Positions 5,954 through 14,979 of a DNA stretch of 64,000 nt are shown piece after piece (position 1 is the first letter of the stretch; every line of letters starts with the position of its first letter). The position numbers and the translations under genes are program-made. The DNA comes from an uncultured Paracoccaceae bacterium. Lineage in GTDB: Bacteria; Pseudomonadota; Alphaproteobacteria; Rhodobacterales; Rhodobacteraceae. The stretch spans positions 477,124 to 541,123 of the forward strand of contig CANLQK010000002.1 in the NCBI GenBank assembly GCA_947493255.1. The letters are read 5' to 3'. The notes below the pieces were generated by a model. The model was not told the origin of the DNA. It saw only the letters and a program-made list of their open reading frames with translations, and ran no database searches.

Positions 5954-7297
5954 CTACCTCTTGACGAGGTTCAAGAAACCAAGGTCGATCCTTTCAACCG
6001 CAATCGCTCTTGGGATCAGCAGCGGGCCAAAGCCATACTTTCCCGATGTATCTCTCGCCGAATGCCCTGTGATCTTATCGTTTACCCGCTTCTCAACCAT
6101 ATTGTCTTTCATTGAACGCTCGATATCCGCCAGAGTGATTTCACCAGACTCGAGTTGGTGGACCATCTTAACGGTGACACCTGCATTTTCAAGCATCTGC
6201 TTGAATGTGCCTCGTAAAGAGTGAACGACTTTACGTTCATGCTGTGTCACATTGCGAACATAAGGCATCAGTTGCTTGCTTGCGGCATTCTGAGCTTTGC
6301 CATCTGCATCCAGCTTGTAGTCGAAAATCCGTCCCGTTCCGCCCGAAAGTAAACACTCTGCTTTGGAGTGGATCGGTACCACACGATGCGATCCGTCCGT
6401 TTTGACTTTGGTCTCATCTGGCCGCAGATCAATATACATCAGCCCAGCGAAGTCTGTTTTCACCTGCTCCCAAGTCAGAAGGGCAATCTCGTCCAGTCGG
6501 GCACCCGTGATGGCCAGAAGCGTCAAACACAGTCGATCTTGAGGCTCCATGTCTTGAGCAAACAGATCGTTTAATTCATCTGGATCAAATGGCAGGTACG
6601 GTAGGGATTCCTGGCCGAAGTCTGCAAGCTTCAGGTTGGCCAATGGGTTGTCCTCAATATGACCTTCCCGTTCGCACCAGTTCAGAAACGCTACGACTTT
6701 GGTGTTCAACGAACGAATGGTTTTGTTGGCTCGGCCCTGCTTATGGCTCCACTTTGCATATTGGTAGCCATGGACTTTGGTGATGTCCTTTACATGCAGG
6801 TCGCCGACGACTTTGACGAACTCGTTCAGCTTATTGCGTCGCGAGGTGCGTTCCTTGTGGTTGCTCTTGTTTCTTTCTTCCATGTCCTCGATCCACTTTG
6901 GCAAAAGCCTTGTGATCTTGAGGGCAGGGTCCTTATCTAGGCCGTGCTTCTGGATGAGCAGTGGGTTGGTAGTGAAGACCTTTGAGAAGTCGCCAATCGT
7001 TGACGTGTACGCGGCCTCTTCAGTGTCGGCGACGTACTGGCCATGCAAACCAGTAAGCTTCCGATCAAATTCTGCATAGATTTCGTTGGCCAAAGCAACG
7101 AGCTTGGTTTTGGCGATCTTTTCGTCCGTTGTACCTGTCGAACGCATCATCTGCTTCTGAGAACCTTTCCTCAGGGCGTCAGGCATCGTCACGCAAACGT
7201 AGTATTTGCCGCCTTTTGCTGAAAGCGGCACGAGGGTCGGGGGGTGATAATCGGGTCGATTTACCAGCCCGATATAGTCCAAGTTACAGTCCATCAT
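5954..7297 (-). CDS. Tyrosine-type integrase of the island
   Basis: A 447-residue phage-type integrase. The N-terminal part has a MPDALRKG strand typical of DUF6538-like arm domains, a SAM-like core-binding domain follows at about 125-220, and the catalytic domain runs about 240-447. The visible catalytic set is Arg267 (GARLDE), a lysine near 298-300 in the beta hairpin, His359 and Arg362 (HSLR), His412 (GHSAR) and Tyr421 (GKYGFG). The gene points away from tRNA-Cys and starts 70 bp from its 3' end, as expected for the enzyme that integrated the island there. No strong ribosome binding site is seen before the double ATG start. Confidence 0.92.
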   Translation of the reverse strand: MMDCNLDYIGLVNRPDYHPPTLVPLSAKGGKYYVCVTMPDALRKGSQKQMMRSTGTTDEKIAKTKLVALANEIYAEFDRKLTGLHGQYVADTEEAAYTSTIGDFSKVFTTNPLLIQKHGLDKDPALKITRLLPKWIEDMEERNKSNHKERTSRRNKLNEFVKVVGDLHVKDITKVHGYQYAKWSHKQGRANKTIRSLNTKVVAFLNWCEREGHIEDNPLANLKLADFGQESLPYLPFDPDELNDLFAQDMEPQDRLCLTLLAITGARLDEIALLTWEQVKTDFAGLMYIDLRPDETKVKTDGSHRVVPIHSKAECLLSGGTGRIFDYKLDADGKAQNAASKQLMPYVRNVTQHERKVVHSLRGTFKQMLENAGVTVKMVHQLESGEITLADIERSMKDNMVEKRVNDKITGHSARDTSGKYGFGPLLIPRAIAVERIDLGFLNLVKR

Positions 7298-7366
7298 ACG
7301 GTCTAATGTAGGTGGAACTTATTGAATTTCAATGCTTTCAGGGGGTTAAGTCCAAAATGGACTATA

Positions 7367-7440
7367 TGGAGGCGAGTACCGGAATCGAACCGGTGTACAC
7401 GGATTTGCAATCCGCTGCGTCACCACTCCGCCAACTCGCC
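7367..7440 (-). tRNA. tRNA-Cys (anticodon GCA), island target
   Basis: On the minus strand the sequence folds as a 74-nt cloverleaf. The acceptor stem pairs GGCGAGT with ACTCGCC, the anticodon loop carries GCA, the T loop is GGTTCGATTCC, and U73 is the discriminator as required for tRNA-Cys. The CCA end is encoded (7367-7369). The 3' end faces the integrase, so this gene is the probable attachment site and was left intact by integration. Confidence 0.95.
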
Positions 7441-7613
7441 GCCTATGGTGCATCGTTCGTTTAGCTGTGAACGTAAGCCGGTTCAATAGCTCAAAATGCC
7501 ATTCCAGACATATCTTGCCAACAATGACACAAATGGGTGCTTTTGGGACATTGCGGCACGGCGGGGGGTATGGCATGTATGGGCGGTAGATTCTGAACGA
7601 AAGAGTTTAGCTC

Positions 7614-8267
7614 GTGGCCGACTATACATCCCGCCGTACCATGATGGTTGATACGCAAGTACGCCCATCTGACGTAACTAAGTTTCCAATCATCGACGCC
7701 TTATTGGCTGTTCCGCGTGAAGAATACGTACCGGACAACCAACGTGAGGCGGCCTATATTGGTGAGAATATCCACATTAGCGACGATCGAGTGATGCTGG
7801 AAGCGCGCACGTTCGGTAAGATGTTGGATGCCCTCGACATACAACCAAGTGATGTTGTGCTCGATCTAGGATGTGGGCTTGGCTATTCGACCGCAGTTTT
7901 GGCGCGGATGGCTGACTTCGTTGTTGCAGTTGAAGATGACGCTGCTCTTGCGGAAGAGGCTCAGGCCATCTTAACGGCACAAGGCGTGGACAATGCCGCA
8001 GTTTTTGAGGCGCCCCTAGAAGATGGGGCGGCGAAAAATGGCCCGTATGATGTTGTTATTCTGCAAGGTGGCGTGACGGTTGTCCCGGATGCGTTATTGA
8101 CACAGATCAAAGAGGGTGGCCGGATTATTGCGATTTTCGCAGAAGGCGCGTTGGGTGAAGTTCGCATCGGCCGAAAGATCGATGGTGTTGTAAACTGGCG
8201 GATGGCCTTCAACGCCGGCGCCCCTGTGTTGCGTGGTTTCACCAAAGAGGTCGCGTTTAGCTTTTAG
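7614..8267 (+). CDS. Protein-L-isoaspartate O-methyltransferase family protein
   Basis: A 217-residue class I SAM-dependent methyltransferase of the PCMT type. The N-terminus reads RRTMMVDTQVRPSDVT, typical of this alphaproteobacterial branch, and the SAM motif is VLDLGCGLGYSTAVLARM at about residues 82-99. It uses a GTG start at 7614 with only a weak purine run upstream; ATGs at codons 10-11 are alternatives. In this lineage the gene commonly precedes tolC, as it does here with 49 bp between them. True isoaspartyl repair activity is unproven for this branch. Confidence 0.85.
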   Translation: MADYTSRRTMMVDTQVRPSDVTKFPIIDALLAVPREEYVPDNQREAAYIGENIHISDDRVMLEARTFGKMLDALDIQPSDVVLDLGCGLGYSTAVLARMADFVVAVEDDAALAEEAQAILTAQGVDNAAVFEAPLEDGAAKNGPYDVVILQGGVTVVPDALLTQIKEGGRIIAIFAEGALGEVRIGRKIDGVVNWRMAFNAGAPVLRGFTKEVAFSF

Positions 8268-8316
8268 GTATTCGCGCACGTTAGTTGTAATACTTGGTTT
8301 TAGAAGAGGATCCAAA

Positions 8317-9681
8317 ATGGCCTTCAAGCGTCTTATTGCAGCTGGAATTCTGGCGGTTTCGGTAATTTCGGCTCCTGTTCAGGCCGAAACCCTCGCCGAT
8401 ACCTTGCGCGATGCATATCATAATTCGGGCTTGTTGGATCAAAACCGTGCTCTGTTGCGGGCAGCGGACGAAGGTGTCGCTCAGTCCCTTGCCGCGCTGC
8501 GCCCGGTTATCACTTGGGAAGCCGAAGCCGCCTACGGGCGTGTAACTGGGACGAGGCCGCGTATTGCCGATAGCCTAAGCGCCAGCGTGACAGTCTCAGC
8601 CAGCCTGTTACTTTATGATCATGGTGCGAGCGAACTTGCGACCGAAGCGCAGAAGGCATTGGTCCTGCAAACGCGGCAGGGCTTGATTGGGATTGAACAA
8701 GACATCCTATTGCGCGGTGTTACCGCCTATATGAACGTGCGCCGTGCGTCCGAGTTTTTAGCGCTGCGCCGTAGTAATGTTACAGTCATCCAGCGCGAAC
8801 TGCAGGCGGCACGAGACAGATTTGAAGTCGGTGAAGTTACCCGAACGGATGTGTCTTTGGCCGAGGCAGAGCTTGCAGCTGCTCAAAGCCAGTTGGCGGC
8901 CGCAGAAGGCGATTTGGTTCAGGCAAATGAAGAGTTTCGCGCAGCGATTGGGCGTGCACCCGGAGCGTTAGAAGTCGTTTCTCCAGCACGTGTCGAGGCG
9001 AATATTGAAAGCGCTCGGTCTTACGCGCAACAAAATCACCCCGATGTTATAGCAGCACAGCATGCTGTAACAGCAGCTGAGCTCAATATTCGGCGCGCGC
9101 AGGCAAATCTAAACCCGACGCTGTCATTACGTGGCTCACTTGAAGCAGATGACGCCGGCGATGTGACGCAAGGTTTGAGCCTCACGTATGGTGGAACAAT
9201 CTATGCAGGTGGGCAGTTGCAATCGCTGGTCCGCGAAGCTCAGGCCAACCGCGATGCCAACCGAGCTGGGCTTCTGCTAGCCGTCCAGTCTGTGAGTCAG
9301 AACCTTGGGAACGCATATGCGATCCTTCAGGTTGCGCAAGCCAGTAGTCAGGCAACAGATTTGCAGATCCGCGCAGCGCAGACGGCGTTTCGGGGGATTC
9401 GGGAAGAAGCAACATTGGGCGCACGAACCACATTAGATGTGTTGAACGCCGAACAGGATCTACTGAATGCACGTGTATCCAAGGTGTCTGCGGACGCAGA
9501 TAGTGTGATCGCAAGCTATCAAGTCTTGTCCACAATGGGGCTTTTGACAGCAGAACACCTGAATCTTGGTGTTCAAACCTATGATCCCACTGCGTATTAC
9601 AATCTCGTTAGCGATGCACCGACAGCACGCTCTGAACAGGGGCAAGCTTTGGATCGCGTTTTGCAGGCTATCGGAGATTAG
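8317..9681 (+). CDS. tolC: TolC family outer membrane channel protein
   Basis: A 454-residue protein with a Sec signal peptide (MAFKRLIAAGILAVSVISAP, cleavage after VQA) and two long alpha-helical OEP repeats rich in Ala, Gln and Glu, such as DVSLAEAELAAAQSQLAAAE. It forms the trimeric outer membrane duct for type I secretion and RND efflux. The reading frame is open further upstream, but the ATG at 8317 is right because AGAGGA precedes it and the signal peptide begins there. It lies downstream of the PCMT-like gene and upstream of the DUF2497 gene. Confidence 0.92.
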   Translation: MAFKRLIAAGILAVSVISAPVQAETLADTLRDAYHNSGLLDQNRALLRAADEGVAQSLAALRPVITWEAEAAYGRVTGTRPRIADSLSASVTVSASLLLYDHGASELATEAQKALVLQTRQGLIGIEQDILLRGVTAYMNVRRASEFLALRRSNVTVIQRELQAARDRFEVGEVTRTDVSLAEAELAAAQSQLAAAEGDLVQANEEFRAAIGRAPGALEVVSPARVEANIESARSYAQQNHPDVIAAQHAVTAAELNIRRAQANLNPTLSLRGSLEADDAGDVTQGLSLTYGGTIYAGGQLQSLVREAQANRDANRAGLLLAVQSVSQNLGNAYAILQVAQASSQATDLQIRAAQTAFRGIREEATLGARTTLDVLNAEQDLLNARVSKVSADADSVIASYQVLSTMGLLTAEHLNLGVQTYDPTAYYNLVSDAPTARSEQGQALDRVLQAIGD

Positions 9682-9770
9682 ATCAAAAGCGGACTATCGG
9701 TTGTTTGGAATCAAGTGGCACGTTAAGGTACAAGCCTGAGGCGAATGCAGAAATAACCGCAGGATAGCGA

Positions 9771-10784
9771 ATGTCCGACCCCGTTACGAATGTCGAAATT
9801 GAAGATGTGCTTTCTTCCATCCGTAGGCTTGTAAGCGATGGAGATAAGGCTCGTTCGCGCGAGGCTGCGTCTGCCGCGGTGGCCATTACGCAGGCCGAAG
9901 AGTTATCTGCCGAAGAACCCGAAACCGCCGAATCGGCTTCTAGCCGTTTTGTTCTTACGCCGGCTCTAATGGTTGTAGATGGAGACGTTGCCGATGAAAG
10001 TACGCGCGTAGAGGTTGAAGATGGAACCGATGATGGTTGGTTTAGGTCTGACGATGACGCAGATGGGAAAACAAGCGAAGTTAATGACGCCGATACGGCG
10101 CCTTCCAATGTCGCTGAAACAGAAAACCATGACCAAGACGAAAAAACGTCTCAACATGACGTGACTGATGGCCCGCTTGAGCTAACGAACATGGTGTGGG
10201 GGCCGCTAGTCGTCGAAGACGGAAAATCAGCGGAAGATGAGGCGCAGCCTGAACCGGAAATCCTCGTTGAAGAAGCAACTCAAGTCGAACCCGCCGCAAC
10301 CTCACCAGATAGATCAGAATTGGTCGCATCAATCACAGAGCTCGAAGCCGCGATTGGTGGCGGCGCTGAAGAATATGAACCCGATGGCAGCGAGGTTATG
10401 GGCCAAACGATAGCTTGGCCTGGCGCTGTTGCCCGTTCCTTTGAAGACGTTGAAGATGCGCAAGTTGATGCTCAAGATGAGACACCTGAAGGCAGTCACG
10501 AACCGCTGACAGAAGATAATGCGCAAGAGAGTGGCCAAACGCCAGGTCACGATGAGGCAAACGGTGCAGAAAGCTCTGCCGGAGACGTTTACGAAGACGA
10601 CGATTTGGATGGCCTGCTTGAAGCAGGAGGCGTCGCGCTAGACGAAGAAGCTTTACGTGCTCTTGTGTCCGAGGTGGTTCGGGAAGAACTTACGGGTCCA
10701 TTGGGGGAACGTATCACTCGCAACGTCCGCAAACTTGTGCGCCGTGAAATCTATCGTATCCTGTCCAGTCAGGAATTTGACTAG
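9771..10784 (+). CDS. DUF2497 (PopZ-related) acidic protein
   Basis: A 337-residue protein with conserved ends and a long disordered acidic middle. The N-terminus [15 protein letters not shown] is the DUF2497 signature shared with the polar organiser PopZ, and the C-terminus [20 protein letters not shown] leads into a basic helix [14 protein letters not shown]. The centre (about 30-270) is dominated by Glu, Asp, Ala and Thr. In alphaproteobacteria such proteins form polar condensates. A PopZ role here is a family-based inference. The stop overlaps the cobQ stop by 4 bp, tail to tail. Confidence 0.75.
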   Translation: MSDPVTNVEIEDVLSSIRRLVSDGDKARSREAASAAVAITQAEELSAEEPETAESASSRFVLTPALMVVDGDVADESTRVEVEDGTDDGWFRSDDDADGKTSEVNDADTAPSNVAETENHDQDEKTSQHDVTDGPLELTNMVWGPLVVEDGKSAEDEAQPEPEILVEEATQVEPAATSPDRSELVASITELEAAIGGGAEEYEPDGSEVMGQTIAWPGAVARSFEDVEDAQVDAQDETPEGSHEPLTEDNAQESGQTPGHDEANGAESSAGDVYEDDDLDGLLEAGGVALDEEALRALVSEVVREELTGPLGERITRNVRKLVRREIYRILSSQEFD

Positions 10785-12238
10785 GTTCGAATGGGTTCAG
10801 CCAAGGCAAATATTCTATCGATGTCCAAACAGTCTTCTAAATGAACCGCGAGCGCATCTAAAGTTGTCTCGACGTCGGCTTCATAAGCCATTGCCTGCAC
10901 CGGTGCCCCAATGTCGCTCATAAAGTTCTGCCGAAACTCGTCTGCGGCAAACAGACCATGCAAATAACATCCCCTGACGTGACCGCTGGCGTTGGCAGCG
11001 CCTTCTATACGGCCATCCAATGACAACCAGCCGTTGGCTCTATCGGGCCCCACGGTTTCGCCAATATGAATTTCATAACCCGAAACAGGTGCACCGCTGC
11101 TGATATGGACAGCGTCGCTCAATGTCAGGCGTTTTTGCGCAGACATTACTGTGGTCACGTCTAACAGCCCTAGGCCGCGTACGCGGGTTGCTGGGCCTTC
11201 AATGCCTTCAGGGTCGGCAATCTCGCGCCCTAACATCTGGTAGCCACCACAAATGCCTAACACATGGCCGCCACGTCTGACGTGGGCGAACAGGTCGGTA
11301 TCCCACCCTTGGGCGCGGAAATGTGCCAGATCTGCAATTGTCGACTTTGAACCTGGGATTAACACCAAGTCGGCATCGCCCGGCAAAGGTCGGCCCGCTT
11401 CGATGATTTCAACGGTCACATCTGGCTGCGCGGCCAAAGGGTCAAGGTCATCGAAATTTGCGATCCTGTTCAGGCGAGGGACAGCGACCTTGATGGCACC
11501 ACCTGCGCGGGTTGCGACATCCATTACGTCTTCTGCGGGGAGCTTCCATGCATCCTTGAACCATGGAACGATCCCAAGACTAACCCAATCCGTGTGCCGT
11601 GCAATTGCGGTCATACCGTCCTCAAATAGCGTGGTATCGCCACGAAATTTGTTGATCGCAAAGGCCTTGATCCGTGCGCGGTCATCTGGTGGCAGGATCA
11701 CATCCGTTCCGACCAACTGCGCAATAACACCGCCCCGATCTATGTCCCCAACCAAGATCACGGGGCAATCCGCAGCCTCGGCAAAGCCCATGTTGGCGAT
11801 GTCACCAGAACGAAGGTTTATTTCTGCGGGCGAACCCGCGCCTTCGACAAATATCAGGTCATGATGTGCTGCCAATCGATGGTAGCTTTCCAAAACCTTT
11901 GGAATGAGTTCAGCTTTGCGGCTCCCGTACTTACGGGCCTTCATGGTAGCAAACCGTTGCCCCTGAACAATGACCTGTGCCCCCACATCGGTCTCTGGTT
12001 TCAGTAACACTGGATTCATATTTGTGTGAGGCACTAGGCCACAGGCGCGAGCTTGTAGTGCTTGCGCACGGCCAATTTCACCACCATCCGAAGTGACCGC
12101 TGCGTTATTTGACATATTTTGCGGCTTAAATGGTGCAACGGATAGCCCACGTTTGACCGCGGCACGACATAACCCTGCAACCAACATGGACTTCCCCACG
12201 TTGGACCCTGCACCCTGAATCATGATTGCCTTTGCCAT
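10781..12238 (-). CDS. cobQ: Cobyric acid synthase
   Basis: A 485-residue enzyme that amidates adenosylcobyrinic acid a,c-diamide at four side chains in cobalamin synthesis. The N-terminal dethiobiotin-synthetase-like domain begins [20 protein letters not shown] with the ATP loop. The C-terminal glutamine amidotransferase domain has the nucleophile in [10 protein letters not shown] and the histidine in GCYLHGLFA. The frame is open far upstream, but the ATG at 12238 with GGAGG before it matches the family N-terminus. No cobalamin riboswitch is apparent in the short upstream gap, and no other cob gene is adjacent. Confidence 0.95.
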   Translation of the reverse strand: MAKAIMIQGAGSNVGKSMLVAGLCRAAVKRGLSVAPFKPQNMSNNAAVTSDGGEIGRAQALQARACGLVPHTNMNPVLLKPETDVGAQVIVQGQRFATMKARKYGSRKAELIPKVLESYHRLAAHHDLIFVEGAGSPAEINLRSGDIANMGFAEAADCPVILVGDIDRGGVIAQLVGTDVILPPDDRARIKAFAINKFRGDTTLFEDGMTAIARHTDWVSLGIVPWFKDAWKLPAEDVMDVATRAGGAIKVAVPRLNRIANFDDLDPLAAQPDVTVEIIEAGRPLPGDADLVLIPGSKSTIADLAHFRAQGWDTDLFAHVRRGGHVLGICGGYQMLGREIADPEGIEGPATRVRGLGLLDVTTVMSAQKRLTLSDAVHISSGAPVSGYEIHIGETVGPDRANGWLSLDGRIEGAANASGHVRGCYLHGLFAADEFRQNFMSDIGAPVQAMAYEADVETTLDALAVHLEDCLDIDRIFALAEPIRT

Positions 12239-12288
12239 GACGAGCCTCCACTTTGCATGTCTAACAGGCACGCGCCGCGAGGGAAGCC

Positions 12289-12867
12289 ATGAACACACCT
12301 GCACATCTGATTTTCGGCCTTGCCGCGTTCGGAAAACCTGATTCCGGAAAGGTGACCATGGCGGCATTGGTAGGCGCATTGATCCCTGATGCATCGCTTT
12401 ACTTGCTGGCAGGCGCTCATCTGCTGATTTTAGGGACAGACCCTCAGGTGGTGTTCGGTCAGTTGTATTTCTCCGAGACATGGCAAGCCATTTTCCGCGT
12501 GGATAATTCGGTCGTGCTGTGGGGAATCGCATTGGCCTTCGTAGTTTGGGCACGGTCGGCTTGGGCCATAGCGCTATGCGGTGCGGCACTGCTTCATCTA
12601 GGATTGGACTTCTTGTTTCACGTTGATGACGGACGTGCGCATTTTTGGCCCCTAACGACGTGGATTTTTGAAAGCCCTGTTAGTTATTGGGACCCAAATC
12701 ACTACGGCAGGGTCGTTGGGGCGATCGAAGTCTTGGTGTCTGCGGTGATTTGTGTCTGGCTTTGGAAGCGGTTCAAAACAGGCTTGATGCGCGTGATCAT
12801 CGCCTTTTTGGCCGTGGCGGAAATCGCACCAAGTATCTTGTTCGCTGTGATGTTTTCAACGAACTGA
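12289..12867 (+). CDS. Multi-pass membrane protein (DUF457-like)
   Basis: A 192-residue integral membrane protein with about five hydrophobic spans. Histidines at [10 protein letters not shown] and a HLGLDFLFH motif recall the LexA-binding/DUF457 group of putative metal-dependent membrane hydrolases; similar proteins are often misannotated as cobalamin proteins because they sit beside cobQ. It is divergent from cobQ across 50 bp and ends before a strong terminator. No enzymatic role can be claimed. Confidence 0.6.
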   Translation: MNTPAHLIFGLAAFGKPDSGKVTMAALVGALIPDASLYLLAGAHLLILGTDPQVVFGQLYFSETWQAIFRVDNSVVLWGIALAFVVWARSAWAIALCGAALLHLGLDFLFHVDDGRAHFWPLTTWIFESPVSYWDPNHYGRVVGAIEVLVSAVICVWLWKRFKTGLMRVIIAFLAVAEIAPSILFAVMFSTN

Positions 12868-12890
12868 CCCCCAACGTTTGTGCAGCACAA

Positions 12891-12924
12891 AAAAACGCGG
12901 CCCCGAGCAGAGGGCCGCGTTTTT
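12891..12924. terminator. Bidirectional rho-independent terminator
   Basis: AAAAACGCGGCCC pairs with GGGCCGCGTTTTT around a short loop, with A and T tracts on either side. It lies between the converging membrane-protein gene and the DUF6280-like gene and can serve both. Confidence 0.9.
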
Positions 12925-12950
12925 GGCAGACTTGAAATAAAGCTAAGCGC

Positions 12951-13283
12951 TTAAGCAGCGCGGGCTTCTTGATCGGCAGCTTCGGCCACTGCGCGGCGTT
13001 CGCTCTCCTCGCGGGAGAGGGCAACAGATGTACGAACACCTTTACCCACGAAGTCCATCAAACCCTCAACAACACGTTCGTTGGGGTCGATGCCGGCGCA
13101 AGACAAAACTTCACGGCCATCCCGTGAGCGCGCCCAGCGGGCGATCTGTTCGGGGCCGTTGCCATATTTCTTGTCGTCTGCAATTGCGTCATCCAACGCG
13201 GCCAATACCACGGCAGCAAACAGCTTGCGTGCGCGGTTGCCTTGTTCATTGTTAAACGCTGTGCCGTCGACGAAATCTCGCAT
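12951..13283 (-). CDS. Small conserved Rhodobacterales protein (DUF6280-like)
   Basis: A 110-residue soluble protein beginning MRDFVDGTAFNNEQGNRARK, mostly helical, with a charged Glu/Arg/Ala-rich tail. I recall this sequence as a conserved small family of Rhodobacteraceae (DUF6280), function unknown. It contains no signal peptide or membrane span. It is a single gene, bounded by a terminator downstream and by the efp promoter region upstream. Confidence 0.7.
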   Translation of the reverse strand: MRDFVDGTAFNNEQGNRARKLFAAVVLAALDDAIADDKKYGNGPEQIARWARSRDGREVLSCAGIDPNERVVEGLMDFVGKGVRTSVALSREESERRAVAEAADQEARAA

Positions 13284-13518
13284 ATTCGGTCCTTAGTTTT
13301 GTTGTCTTGTTTTTTTGGTCTTGTATCGAGCGTGACCGCCAATATGCCTACTTTTTCCCGATTCGGGGTTCTTTATTTGGAATGGCAGCCATGCGCTTAT
13401 GACATACCTCCGAGATTCGGTAAACAGCATATGGTGAGCTTGCACGGGGTCTCACCCCACGATATAGGCACGGTTCAAGCTCCTTCAACCTTTTGACAAC
13501 TTTTGGACACATTTCGAC

Positions 13519-14082
13519 ATGGCAAAAATCAACGGTAACGAAATCCGGATTGGCAACGTGCTTGAACACAACGGTGGTTTGTGGGCAGCGGTCAAAGTCG
13601 ATCATGTGAAACCTGGCAAGGGTGGTGCGTTTGCACAGGTCGAGATGCGAAACCTGCGCAACGGGTCGAAATTGAACGAGCGTTTTCGGTCCGCCGATAA
13701 GGTCGAGAAGGTCCGTCTCGAGCAAAAAGATCAACAATTTCTTTATGAGAATGACGGAATGTTGGTTTTCATGGATACCGAAACCTATGAGCAAATCGAA
13801 CTGCCCGCGGAATTATTGGGCGAGCGCCGCCCGTTTTTGCAAGACGGTATGATTGCTGTAATCGAGTATCACGAAAGCGAAGCATTGAACGCGTCTTTAC
13901 CGCAAAAGGTCACCTGTAAAATCGTGGAAACAGAACCTGTTGTGAAAGGCCAAACAGCTGCCAATTCGTTTAAGCCAGCGATATTGGATAACGGTGTTCG
14001 CGTTATGGTGCCGCCGTTTGTTGGCCAAGACGAGGATATCATCGTCAGCACTGAGACAATGGATTACGTCGAACGCGCCTAA
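13519..14082 (+). CDS. efp: Translation elongation factor P
   Basis: A 187-residue protein of full EF-P length with a KOW-like N-terminal domain and two OB folds. The modification loop reads KPGKGGAF, with the central Lys as the expected beta-lysylation site. It relieves ribosome stalling at polyproline stretches. The C-terminus ends [16 protein letters not shown] as [10 protein letters not shown]. It is monocistronic with its own terminator immediately downstream. Confidence 0.97.
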   Translation: MAKINGNEIRIGNVLEHNGGLWAAVKVDHVKPGKGGAFAQVEMRNLRNGSKLNERFRSADKVEKVRLEQKDQQFLYENDGMLVFMDTETYEQIELPAELLGERRPFLQDGMIAVIEYHESEALNASLPQKVTCKIVETEPVVKGQTAANSFKPAILDNGVRVMVPPFVGQDEDIIVSTETMDYVERA

Positions 14083-14109
14083 TCCAACGTTAAGTTATGA
14101 AATTGCAAT

Positions 14110-14135
14110 CGCCGCCCCAAAGTGGGCGGCGTTTT
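14110..14135 (+). terminator. Rho-independent terminator of efp
   Basis: CGCCGCCC at 14110-14117 pairs with GGGCGGCG at 14124-14131 around a 6-nt loop, followed by TTTT. It is 28 bp after the efp stop codon. Confidence 0.9.
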
Positions 14136-14238
14136 CAGTTTTTGTAGGTGCGTGAATTGATCTGAGCCAATCGCGGCCGCCTGTGGTTCTCGTCGGTAAG
14201 TTTGACGTCTATGGTCGAAGGGTATGTAACCCAATGGT

Positions 14239-14970
14239 CTAGGTTCTTCGCACCGTCGCAGGTCCGGCCTGCATCGGTACTGTCGCACGGTCGAATCTAA
14301 GGTACGCAATTCCCAGACCGCCAGACTGTGTGAACACTGTCCCCGCTGGTTTTCCATTAGATGTGATCGGCGTGCCGACAGGGGCTGGAACCGATAGTTC
14401 AACCTGTACCAAACCCTTTCTGAGTTCGGTTTTGTGTTTCATCCGTGCCGCAATTTCTTGGCCGACGTAACATCCTTTTCGAAAATCGATGCCGTTGAGG
14501 CGTTCGAACCCTGCTTCCAAAATGTAAGTATCTGGAGTGAGTTCGATACCTGTCTCGGGGATGACATGAGCAACGCGAATAGCGTCCCAATCGGTGTTGT
14601 CGACAAGGGCCGTTTCGCTGAAGAGGCGCCATCCAAGGTCTGGATGTCTTGGATCGGGCAGGGCGCCAGCCGGTGCGACGCCTGTTCCGCGTGATATGGT
14701 TAATTGGCTTTCCTCGATTTGTACGTTAGCCCGAAGGCGATACATGGAAAGTCGTTGTGCCAAAGTTGGAGCGACTTCGGTTGCAACATCGATGAAGAGC
14801 GCGTCTTCCTTCGCGGTTATGAAGAAGTCAGCGATAAATTTGCCCTGCGGCGTGAGCAGCGCTGAGTAGACGAGGGCGCCATCTGCCTTTTCTACATCGT
14901 TTGTGACCAGTCCTTGCAAGAAGGAGCGGTTGTCGGAGCCTGACAGACGGATAATTGTGCGATTTGACAT
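14239..14970 (-). CDS. ygfZ: YgfZ/GcvT-domain folate-binding protein
   Basis: A 243-residue member of the folate-dependent YgfZ family that supports Fe-S cluster enzyme assembly or repair. The signature KGCYVGQEIAAR is intact at about residues 162-173, including the Cys known to be important in the E. coli protein. The N-terminus carries the GSDNRSFLQGLVTNDV motif. It is encoded 9 bp from the end of the ABC exporter gene in the same direction and may be co-transcribed with it. Confidence 0.9.
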   Translation of the reverse strand: MSNRTIIRLSGSDNRSFLQGLVTNDVEKADGALVYSALLTPQGKFIADFFITAKEDALFIDVATEVAPTLAQRLSMYRLRANVQIEESQLTISRGTGVAPAGALPDPRHPDLGWRLFSETALVDNTDWDAIRVAHVIPETGIELTPDTYILEAGFERLNGIDFRKGCYVGQEIAARMKHKTELRKGLVQVELSVPAPVGTPITSNGKPAGTVFTQSGGLGIAYLRFDRATVPMQAGPATVRRT

Positions 14971-14979
14971 GAAGGATAC

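Larger units (their letters stand above)
1..7366. mobile_element. Right part of a genomic island inserted at tRNA-Cys
   Basis: The segment carries a tyrosine integrase whose start lies 70 bp from the 3' end of tRNA-Cys, a serine resolvase with res-like repeats, an XRE/ImmA regulatory pair and a five-gene TIR-containing operon. Everything right of the tRNA is ordinary chromosome. Integration at a tRNA 3' end with the integrase adjacent is the standard layout of tRNA-targeting islands. I found no second copy of the tRNA-Cys 3' end in bases 1-7300, so the distal attachment site should lie left of the window. No capsid, tail or conjugation gene is visible, so whether it is a prophage remnant, an ICE or a satellite-type island cannot be said. 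Confidence 0.75.
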
